Shown: positions 46,901-57,719 of the stretch, piece by piece
How positions within the stretch are numbered: the stretch's first letter is position 1
Layout: every line of letters begins with the position of its first letter
Assembly (NCBI GenBank): GCA_963716235.1
Contig: CAVQTE010000022.1
Span: 1 to 64,000 of the forward strand
Direction: 5' to 3'
DNA: 64,000 nucleotides
Source of the DNA: Sva-07 sp963716235
Lineage (GTDB): Bacteria > Actinomycetota > Acidimicrobiia > Acidimicrobiales > Ilumatobacteraceae
Position numbers and translations under genes: made by a program
The notes under the pieces: model-generated
Databases searched by the model: none
Seen by the model: the letters and a program-made list of their open reading frames with translations, nothing else
What the model was told of the DNA's origin: nothing

Positions 46901-47280
46901 CGTGGCGATCATGGCCTCGCGGCTCGCGCAGTCCGCCGGTGCGTGCGGTCGCCGTCGGCTCGTGCGTGGTCGAGGACGGCGGAGCGCACGTCGTGGCGCA
47001 TCGCTCGCATCGTTCGCGCCGCCGACCATTCGCTCGCGCCGGCACCCGCGGCACGAACCGCTGCGACGGCCCGCGAGCGCAGGATCAGCATCCGGGCGAG
47101 CCCGCCCGACACGTCGCCGTCCTGCACGAGGTCGGCCAGCCCGTTCGCGAGCAGTTCGGCCTGCACGACCACGGCCATCGCGGTCACCACTGCGATGGCA
47201 CCGACGATGATCAGGTGTCGTCGCAGTCCCGGGATCGAGCCGGACCAGACGGATGTCGACCGGCCCGCGCCGGCCGACAT
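43907..47280 (-). CDS. cydDC: Heterodimeric thiol ABC exporter CydDC, apparently fused (multiply frameshifted)
   Basis: An ABC exporter of cysteine/glutathione needed to assemble cytochrome bd. CydD half: start ATG 47280, membrane domain, Walker A GPTGIGKSTL, signature ELSGGQLRRVQ, Walker B VLADEPTAHLDAD. CydC half: GALAEVCTLGLAAVAAWL, Walker A GPSGSGKSTL, signature AMSGGEVQRLALAR, Walker B VIVLDEPTANLDA. At least five indels interrupt it. If two bases (CG) are restored near 45585, CydD runs straight into CydC through a Pro/Ala/Thr linker (APNPTAPTATPSAPSPT), giving one fused protein of about 1,120 residues, as known in some actinobacteria. If not, CydC would start at 45496. It begins 3 bp after cydB. 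Confidence 0.82.
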
Positions 47281-47283
47281 CGC

Positions 47284-48292
<1,009 letters not shown>

Positions 48293-48303
48293 GACGCCCT
48301 CGT

Positions 48304-49827
48304 TCAGTAGGCGAAGACGAGCCGGTCGGCGTCGTCGTCGGATGTGGTCGGTTCGTCGTCGGAGTCGTCGGACGGTCGTCGGGTCCGCGGGTCGTGTCGT
48401 CGTCGGGTTCGTCGCTGCCACCGAGAATGCCCGTGATCGCTGCGTCGGGGCCGGCCTCGACGTAACGCTTGAGCAGGATGAGCTCGACGATGCCGAGCGC
48501 CCCGTACACGAGCGTGAAGGTCACCATCGTGAGCAGGACGGAGGCGCCGCCGACCGATGTCGACACGCCGTCCTCGGTGAGGAGCCGCACCTCGGGGATG
48601 CCGGTCGGGTTGGGCGCGACGACCCACGGTTGGCGCCCGAGCTCGGTGAAGACCCATCCGGCGGTGTTGGCGAGGAACGGTGTGGCGATGAGGGCGATGG
48701 CCATGCGGCCACCCCACTTGCTCTCGGGCAGGACCTTCTTCCATCGCAGCCACACCAGTGCTCCGGCGGCCACGACGACGCTCACCATGCCGAGACCGAT
48801 CATCGCCCGGAAGCTCCAGTAGGTGACGATGAGGTTGGGTCGGTAGTCGCCGGGCCCGAACTGCTCCTCGATAGGCGGCCTGGGTGTCGATCACTCCGGG
48901 TATCTCGGCGTTCCAGTCGTCGGTGGCGAGGAACGAGAGCAGGTTGGGGATCACGAGCGAGCGCACGTCACACTCGGCGCTCACGTCACCGATCGCGAAG
49001 ACGGACAGTCCGGCGCCCGACTCGGTTTCGCAGAGCGCCTCGGCGGCCGCCATCTTCATCGGCTGCTGTTCGAACATGAGACGTGTCTGGAAGTGACCCG
49101 ACAGCGTGAGCGCGAACCCGGCAGCGATCGTCACCCACAGCCCGGTCCTGAGCGCGCGAGTGAAGCCCTCGCGGTCGACCTCGACCGGCCTGCGGCGCAT
49201 CAGCCACCAGGCGGAGATGCCGGCGACGAAGACCGCCGCGGTGAGCACGGAGCCGCTGATCACGTGGGGATAGGCAGCCAGGGTCGTGCTGTTGGTGAGC
49301 ACCGCCCAGATGTCGACCAGTTCGGCGCGTCCGCGCTCGGGGTTGAAGATCACGCCGACGGGGTGCTGCATCCAGGAGTTCGCCGCGACGATGAAGTACG
49401 CCGACAGCCATGTACCGATCGCCGCAGCCCAGATCGTGGCGAGATGGATCTTCGGGTTGAGACGACCCCAGCCGAAGATCCACAGACCGAGGAAGGTCGA
49501 CTCCAGGAAGAACGCCACCAGACCCTCCATCGCGAGCGGAGCGCCGAAGACGTCGCCGACGAAGCGTGAGTACTGGCTCCAGTTCATCCCGAACTGGAAC
49601 TCCTGCACGATGCCGGTGACGACGCCCATTGCGAAGTTGATCAGGAACAGCTTGCCGAAGAACTTGGTGAGTCGCAGGTCGGATTCGCGGCCGTGGCGAT
49701 ACCAGCGGGTGTGGAACCAGGCGACGAACATCGACAATCCGATGCTCAGCGGCACCATGAAGAAGTGGTAGATGGTCGTGATCCCGAATTGCCAGCGGGC
49801 GAGGGGGAGAGCGTCGAGGGCAAACAT
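48304..49827 (-). CDS. cydA: Cytochrome bd ubiquinol/menaquinol oxidase subunit I (frameshifted)
   Basis: CydA carries the three hemes and the quinol site. Heme ligand His occurs in TTIYHFFMVPLSIG and in AAYPHVISGSVL; the QQPMKMAAAEAL and GWVFTELGRQPWVV motifs are diagnostic. The Q-loop is short, as in actinobacteria. Two small indels (about 48869, where restoring CG gives AYREEQFGPGDYRPN, and about 48380) cancel out, and the 1,524-nt span is an exact multiple of three. The C-terminal tail is strongly acidic (SDDSDDEPTTSDDDADRLVFAY in part). The ATG at 49827 has a GGAGAGG site. It is divergent from nifJ across a large palindrome. Confidence 0.92.
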   Translation of the reverse strand: MFALDALPLARWQFGITTIYHFFMVPLSIGLSMFVAWFHTRWYRHGRESDLRLTKFFGKLFLINFAMGVVTGIVQEFQFGMNWSQYSRFVGDVFGAPLAMEGLVAFFLESTFLGLWIFGWGRLNPKIHLATIWAAAIGTWLSAYFIVAANSWMQHPVGVIFNPERGRAELVDIWAVLTNSTTLAAYPHVISGSVLTAAVFVAGISAWWLMRRRPVEVDREGFTRALRTGLWVTIAAGFALTLSGHFQTRLMFEQQPMKMAAAEALCETESGAGLSVFAIGDVSAECDVRSLVIPNLLSFLATDDWNAEIPGVIDTQAAYRGAVRARRLPTQPHRHLLELPGDDRSRHGERRRGRRSTGVAAMEEGPAREQVGWPHGHRPHRHTVPRQHRRMGLHRARAPTVGRRAQPDRHPRGAAPHRGRRVDIGRRRLRPAHDGDLHARVRGARHRRAHPAQALRRGRPRRSDHGHSRWQRRTRRRHDPRTRRPSDDSDDEPTTSDDDADRLVFAY

Positions 49828-49900
49828 CACCTCTCCAGTGTGGCGATACCCCAGCGGGTGTCCGTAGGGCCCAAAGCCCCACACCTCACACCTCTCGCCT

Positions 49901-49967
49901 CCCCACCCCGAAAAATGCGCCAGCGTGTGCGCTGGGTGCACGTTTCGGCGCACATTTCGGGGTGGGG
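49901..49967. repeat. Large palindromic element, copy 2 (cydA-nifJ divergent region)
   Basis: Perfect 13-bp outer arms CCCCACCCCGAAA / TTTCGGGGTGGGG (49901-49913, 49955-49967) enclose blocks CGCACATTTCGG and TGTGCGCTGGGTGCA. Positions 49908-49960 are a reverse-oriented copy of the element at 5971-6022. It lies in the middle of the 213-bp region between the divergent cydA and nifJ starts. Confidence 0.75.
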
Positions 49968-50039
49968 GGCGGGGGTGGAGTGGGGATTGGGGACTTTGGG
50001 CGGTCGTCGTGGTGCTTGCGGTGCGGCAGGATGGAGCCC

Positions 50040-53000
50040 ATGAGCCAGACGACTGCCTGCATCGATGGGAACGAGGCGGCGGCCAAGGTGGCCTACGCGC
50101 TGTCGGAGGTGGTGGCGATCTATCCGATCACGCCGGCCTCGGCGATGGGGGAGCTCGCCGATGCGTGGTCTGCGTCCGGGGTCACCAACCTGTGGGGTGC
50201 GGTTCCCGAGGTCGTCGAACTGCAGTCGGAGGCCGGGGCAGCCGGCACGTTGCACGGTGCGCTGCAGACCGGCGCCCTCGGCACCACGTTCACGGCCTCG
50301 CAGGGGCTGCTGCTGATGCTGCCCAACATGTTCAAGATCGCCGGCGAGTTGACGCCTGCGGTGATCCACGTCGCCGCACGGGCAATTGCCACGCACGCTC
50401 TGTCGATCTTCGGTGATCACAGCGATGTGATGGCGGCGCGCACGACCGGCTTCGCCATGCTGTGCGCGAGTTCGGTGCAAGAGGCCCACGACTTCGCTGC
50501 GGTGTCGCATGCGGCGACGCTGCGCACCCGGGTGCCCTTCCTGCACTTCTTCGACGGGTTCCGCACGTCGCACGAGATCAATCGGATCGATCTGCTGGCC
50601 GACGACGACTTGACGCTCGCTCGTGCGTGACGACGACATCGCCGCTCACAAGATGCGACGCCTTCGCCCCACGGCACCGGTCATGCGCGGGACGGCCCAG
50701 AACCCCGACGTGTTCTTCCAGGCCCGCGAGGCGTCGAACACGTACTACGACGCCGTCCCGTCCGCCGTCGAGGAGGTGTTCGCCGAACTCGCCGAGCTGA
50801 CCGGTCGCCGCTACGGGCTCGTCGACTACGAAGGGGCGCCGGATGCCGAGCGTGTCATCGTGATGATGGGTTCGGGCTCCGGCGCCGTCGGCGAGACGGT
50901 CGCGAAACTGGTTGCCGACCGGCGAGAAGGTCGGGCTCGTCACGATCCGCCTGTTCCGTCCGTTCCCGACCGAGGCGCTGCTGGCGGCACTGCCCACCAC
51001 GGTCAGCTCGATCGCCGTGCTCGATCGCACGAAGGAGCCGGGCGCGGTCGGTGAGCCGCTGTTCCAGGACGTCGTCACCACGCTCGCCGAATCCGATCGC
51101 CCGAAGGTGCGAATCATCGGTGGTCGCTACGGCCTCGGCTCCAAGGAGTTCACACCGGCGATGGCCAAGGCGGTCTTCGACGAGGCGGGCCGACCTGACC
51201 CCAAGCGGCGCTTCACGGTCGGCATCGTCGACGACGTGACCGGGCTGAGCCTCGACGTCGACGACTCGTTCCAGGTCGACCGTGCTGGTCGGTCGGCGGT
51301 GTTCTACGCACTCGGCAGTGACGGCACGGTGGGTGCGAACAAGGCGTCGGTGAAGATCATCGGCCACGAACCCGACCTCTACGCACAGGGCTACTTCGTC
51401 TACGACTCGAAGAAGTCCGGCTCGATGACGGTGTCGCACCTTCGCTTCGGCCCCGAGCCGATCCGCTCGACGTACCTCGTGCAGGAGGCCGACCTCGTCG
51501 CCTGCCACCAGTTCGGTCTCCTCGACCGCTTCGACGTGCTGGCCGACATCCGCCGCGGTGGAACGTTCCTGCTCAACGCCCCGTACGCGGCCGACGAATT
51601 GTGGGACCACCTCCCTCGGTCGATCCAACGGCGCATCGTGGAGCAGGACCTGCGGGTGTTCACGATCGACGCCACCCGGATCGCCCGCGAGCTGAAGATG
51701 CCGGGCCGCATCAACACGATCATGCAGCCGTGCTTCTTCGCGCTGACCGACGTGATGGACGTCGACCGGGCGATCGGAGCGATCAAGGAGTCGATCAGTG
51801 CTGCCTACGGCCGGCGCGGTCAGCCTCATCGTCGAACGCAACGAGGCCGCCGTCGACCTCGCCCTCGCCGAGTTGACCGAGGTGGTCGTTCCATCGGCGG
51901 TCGCCGAGGCATCGGTCGAAGAGACGCTCGATGTGCTCGTGGCGGTCGGCGACTTCGACGAGCGGACCTTCATCGAGAAGGTGACCATGACGATGATCGC
52001 CGGACAGGGCGACCTGTTGCCGGTGTCGGCGATGCCGATCGACGGCACGTACCCGACCGGCACGACCCGTTTCGAGAAGCGCAAGCTGGCCCTCCAGATC
52101 CCCGTGTGGGAACCCGATCTCTGCATCGACTGCGGTAAGTGCGCCGTCGTGTGCCCGCATGCCACGATCCGGATGAAGGCGTTCGTGCCGTCGGCGCTCG
52201 ACGGCGCGCCAGATGGCTTCCTGTCGAAGAAGTTCCGATCCCGCGAACTCGACGGCCACCTCCTCACCATCCAGGTCGCACCCGACGATTGCACGGGCTG
52301 CGGCATCTGCGTCGAGGTCTGCCCGGCCAAGGACAAGACCCAGGTCAAGCGCAAGGCCATCAACATGGCGCCCGCCGACGAGCATCGCGACGTCGAGCGT
52401 GAGCGGTGGGACTTCTTCACGGCGATCCCCGAACTCGACCGCGCTGCCATCACCCACGACTCGGTGAAGAACTCGCAGCTGCTGGCGCCGCTGTTCGAGT
52501 TCTCCGGCGCCTGTTCGGGCTGCGGCGAGACGCCGTACCTGAAGCTGCTCACCCAACTGTTCGGCGATCGACTCGTCGTTGCCAACGCCACCGGCTGCTC
52601 CTCGATCTACGGCGGCAACCTGCCGACCACGCCGTGGGCGAAGGACGCCAACGGGTTGGGTCCGGCGTGGTCGAACTCGCTTGTTCGAGGACAACGCCGA
52701 GTTCGGCTACGGCATGCGCCTCGGCATCGAGCACCATCAGCGAGAGGCACGTCGCCTCCTCGAGAGTCTGGCCGATGTCGTCGGTCGTGAACTGGCGGAG
52801 GCGTTGCTGGCCGACTCAGCGCCAACCGAGTCAGGTGTGGTCGAACAGCGGGCGCGGGTGGCGATCTTGCGCGAACGTCTCGTCGATCTCGTCGCGAGCC
52901 CCGACGCTGTCGTCGCCGACGCAGCCCGGCACCTCCAGTCGATCGCCGATGAACTCGTGCGGACGAGCACGTGGATCGTCGGCGGTGATGGTTGGGCGTA

Positions 53001-53673
53001 CGACATCGGCTTCGGGGGCGTCGACCACGTGCTCAGCAGCGGTCGCAACGTGAACCTGCTGGTGCTCGATACCGAGGTGTACTCCAACACCGGTGGCCAG
53101 GCCTCCAAGGCCACTCCGCTCGGCGCCGTCGCCAAGTTCGCGATGGCCGGCAAGTCGACCGGCAAGAAGGATCTCGGGGCGATCGCCCGCCGCTACGGCA
53201 ACGTCTACGTCGCGCAGATCGCCATCGGTGGCAGCGACATCCAGACCGTGAAAGCACTTGCCGAGGCCGACGCCTGGGACGGCCCGTCGCTGATCATCGC
53301 GTACTCGACGTGCATCGCCCACGGGATCGACATGGAGACCTCGATGTCGCATCAGAAGGACGCGGTGAAGTCGGGCTACTGGCCGCTGTACCGCTACCGT
53401 CCGACCGTCGAGGAACACGAGCATCCGTTCCAACTCGATTCGGCCGCACCCAGCATCCCACTCAAGGAGTTCGCACTGAAGGAGGCCCGCTTCTCGATGC
53501 TCGCCCGATCGGATCCCGATCGCTCTGCGATGTTGCTCGGGCTCGCGCAACGTGACATCGACGAGCGGTGGCACTACTACGAGCAACTCGCCGGCGTGGA
53601 ACGCAAAGTGCACGAGCAATCCGAGATCGTGATCGAGATCGACGCGAGCGACCTGGAGGACGACGATGCCTGA
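50040..53673 (+). CDS. nifJ: Pyruvate:ferredoxin (flavodoxin) oxidoreductase (four frameshifts)
   Basis: A single-chain 2-oxoacid:ferredoxin oxidoreductase, about 1,212 residues, converting pyruvate to acetyl-CoA while reducing ferredoxin or flavodoxin. It shows an N-terminal domain with YPITPASAMGELAD, two ferredoxin clusters (CIDCGKCAVVCPH and CTGCGICVEVCPAKDK), the distal-cluster segment CSGCGETPYLKLL, and TPP binding in GDGWAYDIGFGGVDH through EVYSNTGGQASK. Shifts at about 50622, 50920, 51811 and 52681 (three losses of two bases, one extra T) explain every break, and the corrected length is an exact multiple of three. It is co-translated with the next gene. Confidence 0.92.
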
Positions 53674-54676
53674 TCTGCACACCACCTACCTCGGTCTGTC
53701 GCTGCGGTCGCCGCTCGTCGCGTCAGCGGGACCGTTCACCGGCGACCTCGACCGGCTCGTGCAATTGGAGCAAGCGGGGGCGGCGGCGGTCGTGTTGCCG
53801 TCGCTGTTCGAGGAACAGATCGAGCACGAGACCGCCGAGATCGATCGGCTCTTCACGGTGCACCACGAGAGCTTCAACGAGGCGACGTCGTTCTTCCCCG
53901 AGCTCGACGATTACAACTCGGGCGTCGACTCATATCTCGAGTTGATCGAGGGGGCCAAGCAGCGCGTCGACGTTCCGGTGATCGCCAGCCTCAACGGCAC
54001 CAATATCGGCGGCTGGGTGAAGTACGCCCGACTCCTCGAGGGTGCCGGCGCCGACGCGGTCGAGCTCAACCTCTACACCGTGGCCGCCGACCCCTCGGTC
54101 GATGGTTCCGCGCTCGAAGCGGAACACCTCGAACTCGTGGCCCTGGTCGCCGAAGAGGTCGACATCCCGGTTGCGGTGAAGATCTCGCCGTACTACTCGT
54201 CGCTCTCGGCCTTCGTCGTCGCCATCCAGCGTGCCGGTGCCTCGGGCGTGGTGATGTTCAACCGCTTCTACTCGCCCGACCTCGATCTCGAGACACTCGA
54301 CGTGATGCCCCGGATCGCACTCAGCACGCCGGAGGAGTTGCGGTTGCCGCTGCGGTGGATCGGCATCCTGCGCGAGCACCTCTCGATGTCGATCGCCGGA
54401 TCCACCGGCGTCCACTCGGGATTCGATGCGGCGAAGTTGATCCTCGCCGGCGCCGACGTGGCGATGTCGACGTCGGCGATCCTCCACGACGGTGCTGCGC
54501 ACTTCGCCACGATGGAGGCACAGCTGCGCGAGTGGATGGTCGAGCACGACTACGACTCGGTGAGCCAGATGCGCGGTGCGGTGGCGAGCCATGCCGTGGC
54601 CGATCCTGCCGCCTACGAACGGGCCAACTACATCGGCAACATCGCGACCTACACCAGCCGATTCATGTCCACCTGA
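53666..54676 (+). CDS. Dihydroorotate dehydrogenase-like protein (NifJ partner)
   Basis: A 336-residue FMN-type TIM barrel. It has LRSPLVASAGPFTGDLDRLVQLEQAGAAAVVLPSLFEEQ at the start (cited as residues 13-51), the VELNLYTVAAD strand, AVKISPYYSS, and IAGSTGVHSGFDAAKLILAGADV for flavin phosphate. The NxY/N in LNLYT replaces the classical active-site pattern, placing it in the dihydroorotate-dehydrogenase-like group, not true PyrD. ATG 53666 overlaps the nifJ stop, the arrangement commonly seen for this family next to pyruvate:ferredoxin oxidoreductase. Its role there is not established. Confidence 0.82.
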   Translation: MPDLHTTYLGLSLRSPLVASAGPFTGDLDRLVQLEQAGAAAVVLPSLFEEQIEHETAEIDRLFTVHHESFNEATSFFPELDDYNSGVDSYLELIEGAKQRVDVPVIASLNGTNIGGWVKYARLLEGAGADAVELNLYTVAADPSVDGSALEAEHLELVALVAEEVDIPVAVKISPYYSSLSAFVVAIQRAGASGVVMFNRFYSPDLDLETLDVMPRIALSTPEELRLPLRWIGILREHLSMSIAGSTGVHSGFDAAKLILAGADVAMSTSAILHDGAAHFATMEAQLREWMVEHDYDSVSQMRGAVASHAVADPAAYERANYIGNIATYTSRFMST

Positions 54677-54702
54677 TCCACCGCTCGATCGAACAGACGG
54701 GG

Positions 54703-55919
54703 TCAGCAGACGGCGCGGACGTAGGGGTAGGGGTTGACGGCCCGGCCGCCGCCGGGGTGCACCTCGAAATGGAGGTGGTTGGCGGTGGTGTTGCCGGTGG
54801 CGCCGACGTAGCCGATCACTTCGCCCTGCGAGACGCCGCGAGATGACCCCTCCCACGCACTGAGGTGGGCGTAGAAGTAGCGGGTTCCGCTGGCGCCGTT
54901 GAGCCACACGGAGTTGCCGCCGAGACTGGTCGTCTTGAACTGGACCGAACCGGATTCGACCGCCACGAGCGGTGTGCCGGCGGGTGACATCATGTCGACA
55001 CCCTCGTGGCTGCGACCGCCCGAACGGGCTGCTCCCCAGGTGTCACCGAACGCCCGTGGCCCGGCGACCGGACAGACCATGCCGCCGCCGGCGTTCGACG
55101 GAGGAGGGCTCTCGGGTGCCGGTGCGGGTGCGGCAGCTGCACCCTGCGGTGCCGCGGCCGGTGCAACATCGGCACTGCCGGACGAACTGGACGAGTTCGA
55201 GGAGGTGACCTGTGCCGCGCTCGACCGCAGAGCTGCCTGGCTTGCCGCTGATCTGCGGCGGCAGCAGCCTCCTGGTCGGCTCGGATCTTGCGCTGGCGTT
55301 CGAGTTCGCGTTGCACGGCCACGTCGTTGAGGCGCTGCTTCTCGATCTCGGCGAGCTTGACGACTTCGGCCTCGGCGTTCGTCTTCAGACTCTCGAACTG
55401 TTCGCGGGCACGCACCGTCGCTTCCTTCTGGCGTTCGAGGTCGGCGCGCTGTTCGTTGACCTGCTTCATCGCAGTGTCGAAGTCGTCGAGTTCGACGGAG
55501 GCTGCGCCGCGTGCGACGGATGCCTGTCGGTCGGCGGTGATGCCGGCGTTGGCCTGGTCGAGGTCGACCAGGAGGGGGATCGAACTGCCCGAGTTGGCGA
55601 AGCTGCGCTGGGCGTCGGCCTGCAGACTCGATCGCATCGATGCCGCCTGTGCTTCGACGGCGGCGAGCTGCTTCTCGGCCTCGACCATCTCGAGGTCGAG
55701 CGTGTCGAGCTTCGATTCGGCGTCGAACATGGCCTGAGCGGCCGCGTTGGCGCGATCGCGGGCAGCCTGGATCTCGTTGGCTGCTCTCACGGCCGCAGGG
55801 TCCTGCGCGGCGGCCCCGCCGGAGACGACGATGGGGCCGATCAGTGACACCAGCACGATGGCGACGAGCGCGGCGAGTCCACGAGAGATCGATCGGGGAT
55901 CGCGCCTCGCCGTGGACAT
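54703..55919 (-). CDS. Secreted M23 family metallopeptidase with coiled coil (frameshifted)
   Basis: An EnvC/NlpD-type cell-wall peptidase or activator, about 405 residues. The signal peptide is LAALVAIVLVSLIGPIVVSGGAAAQD (residues 15-40). A long coiled coil follows (about 45-215, rich in Glu, Gln, Ala). One missing A near 55243 breaks the frame into a Ser/Ala/Pro linker. The C-terminal M23 domain keeps metal ligands in SHEGVDMM and the HLHFEVHP motif, so it may be catalytically active. A TACGAT box lies 8 nt before ATG 55919. It is convergent with the DHOD-like gene. Confidence 0.86.
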
Positions 55920-55927
55920 GGGGGCAG

Positions 55928-55933
55928 ATCGTA
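55928..55933 (-). promoter_or_regulatory. Putative -10 box of the M23 peptidase promoter
   Basis: TACGAT on the minus strand ends 8 nt before the ATG at 55919; the spacing fits a leaderless or near-leaderless transcript. Confidence 0.4.
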
Positions 55934-55972
55934 GCGGAATATGACGGTTGTATGACAGTCAGGTGACGACCG

Positions 55973-57676
55973 TCAGTCGGCAGGTGATCCGACCTCGTCC
56001 GGGTACGGGAACCAACGCAGGTGTTCGAAGTCGTCGTTCGTCTCCGGGTGCGAGCACGTGGAGGCCGCCTCGGCGCTCGCCGAATGGAAGAGCTCGTGGG
56101 CAGCGGCCAGATGGCGGGCGAGGTCGATCGCCTCGCTGTGGCGGCGGTTCACGAAGCTCATCTCGCCCGAGTCGTAGGAGATCTCGTCCAGGCTCATCGA
56201 GGGCCCGCTGGTGACGAGGCGGTGGTGCCACAGGCCGGTGTCGGGTTCGAAGTCGTAGGCGCTGAGCAGCGACACCCCGTGCGAGGCGATCAGGTGCACG
56301 GCGTCGACGATGTAGTCGAACGTTGCATCGTCGATGAAGTAGTTGAAGTTGACGCGCACCCAACCTGGCTTGATGCCTTCGCAGCCGCGGTTGATTTCGC
56401 GCTGGAACTCGTGGGAACGGTCGAGGTCGATGCCGAGCAGGCGGTGGCCGTACGGGCCGGCGCACGAACAGCCACCACGCGATTGGATGCCGAACACGTC
56501 GTTGAGCAGGGCGACGACGAAGTTGTGGTGGAGAAACTTGTCGTCGTAGCGGATCACGAACGACACGATCGACAGGCGATCGGCCTCGTGGCTGCCCAAC
56601 ACGTTGATGTTCGCGTTCTTCGACCACGACGTGATCGCACGTCGAACGAAGTCGGACTCGCGGGCTTCGATCACGGCCGGACCGACGGCGTCCTTGAGCT
56701 GGAAGACGAGCCCGGCTCGGATCGATTCGACGATCGCCGGCGTTCCGGCCTCCTCGCGATGCTCGATCTCGGGGAGATAGTCGTGCTCGGCGGTGCTCAC
56801 GTACCGCACGGTGCCACCGCCGGGCACGTCGGGGACCCTGTTGGTGAACAGCTCGCGTCGTGCCACGAGTACACCGGGTGTTCCCGGACCGCCGATCAGC
56901 TTGTGCGGGGAGATGAAGATGGCGTCCTTGTAGGCCAGATTGCCGTCGGCGCTCGATCCCATCTCGATCGGTACGTACGGTGCCGCCGCGGCGTAGTCCC
57001 ACAGCGACAGCGCACCGTGTTCGTGCAGCAGTGTCGACACAGCGACGGTGTCGGTGATGATGCCGGTCACGTTCGACGCGGCGGAGAACGAGCCGATCAG
57101 GGTCGAACGGTCGGCATGACGGATCAGCTCGTGCTCGAGATGCTCGAGGCTGACGTGTCCGTCGGCGTCCTCGTCGATGATCACCAGATCGGCGATGGAC
57201 TCGCGCCACGGCAGCTCGTTGGAATGGTGCTCGTACGGTCCGATGAACACCACCGGGCGATCCTCGGTTCGGATGGACGCACCGAACCCGTATCGGTCAT
57301 CGAGCGCTGAGGGAATCTTCAATCCCATGACGCCGACGAGTTTGGCGATGGCGTGCGTGGCGCCACTCCCGCAGAAGACGACGGCGTGCTCGTCGTGGTT
57401 GGCGCCGACGCAACGGGCGATGATGCCGCGTGCCTCTTCGCGCATGCGGGTCGTCTGCAGACCGGTGCCCGACGACTCGGTGTGCGTGTTGGCGTACAGC
57501 GGGAGGACGACGGCGCGGATGTAGTCCTCGATGAACGTGAGTGATCGACCCGATGCGGTGTAGTCGGCGTAGATGATCGGTCGAGGCCCGTACGGGCCGT
57601 CGATCACGTCGTCGCGACCGATGACGGAGTCGCGCACGTAGGCGATCAATGCGTCGTTGCCGGGCCCGGGTGACAT
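55973..57676 (-). CDS. Class V aminotransferase, cysteine desulfurase-like (long form)
   Basis: A 567-residue PLP enzyme of class V fold. The PLP lysine is in AIFISPHKLIGGPGTPG; GTGLQTTRMREEARGIIARCVGAN and CGSGATHAIAKLVGV form the cofactor pocket. A C-terminal extension of about 120 residues (DYIVDAVHLIASHG to the end) is longer than in cysteine desulfurases. Cys-rich RGGCSCAGPYGH could be the mobile catalytic-Cys loop. The start is ATG 57676 (MSPGPGNDAL) with GGGGAG in front; the upstream in-frame extension is shadow sequence. It is divergent from the P-type ATPase gene. Confidence 0.83.
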   Translation of the reverse strand: MSPGPGNDALIAYVRDSVIGRDDVIDGPYGPRPIIYADYTASGRSLTFIEDYIRAVVLPLYANTHTESSGTGLQTTRMREEARGIIARCVGANHDEHAVVFCGSGATHAIAKLVGVMGLKIPSALDDRYGFGASIRTEDRPVVFIGPYEHHSNELPWRESIADLVIIDEDADGHVSLEHLEHELIRHADRSTLIGSFSAASNVTGIITDTVAVSTLLHEHGALSLWDYAAAAPYVPIEMGSSADGNLAYKDAIFISPHKLIGGPGTPGVLVARRELFTNRVPDVPGGGTVRYVSTAEHDYLPEIEHREEAGTPAIVESIRAGLVFQLKDAVGPAVIEARESDFVRRAITSWSKNANINVLGSHEADRLSIVSFVIRYDDKFLHHNFVVALLNDVFGIQSRGGCSCAGPYGHRLLGIDLDRSHEFQREINRGCEGIKPGWVRVNFNYFIDDATFDYIVDAVHLIASHGVSLLSAYDFEPDTGLWHHRLVTSGPSMSLDEISYDSGEMSFVNRRHSEAIDLARHLAAAHELFHSASAEAASTCSHPETNDDFEHLRWFPYPDEVGSPAD

Positions 57677-57719
57677 CTCCCCAGTGAACCAGGTCGCGCC
57701 CGATACTCTGCGGCGCCAG

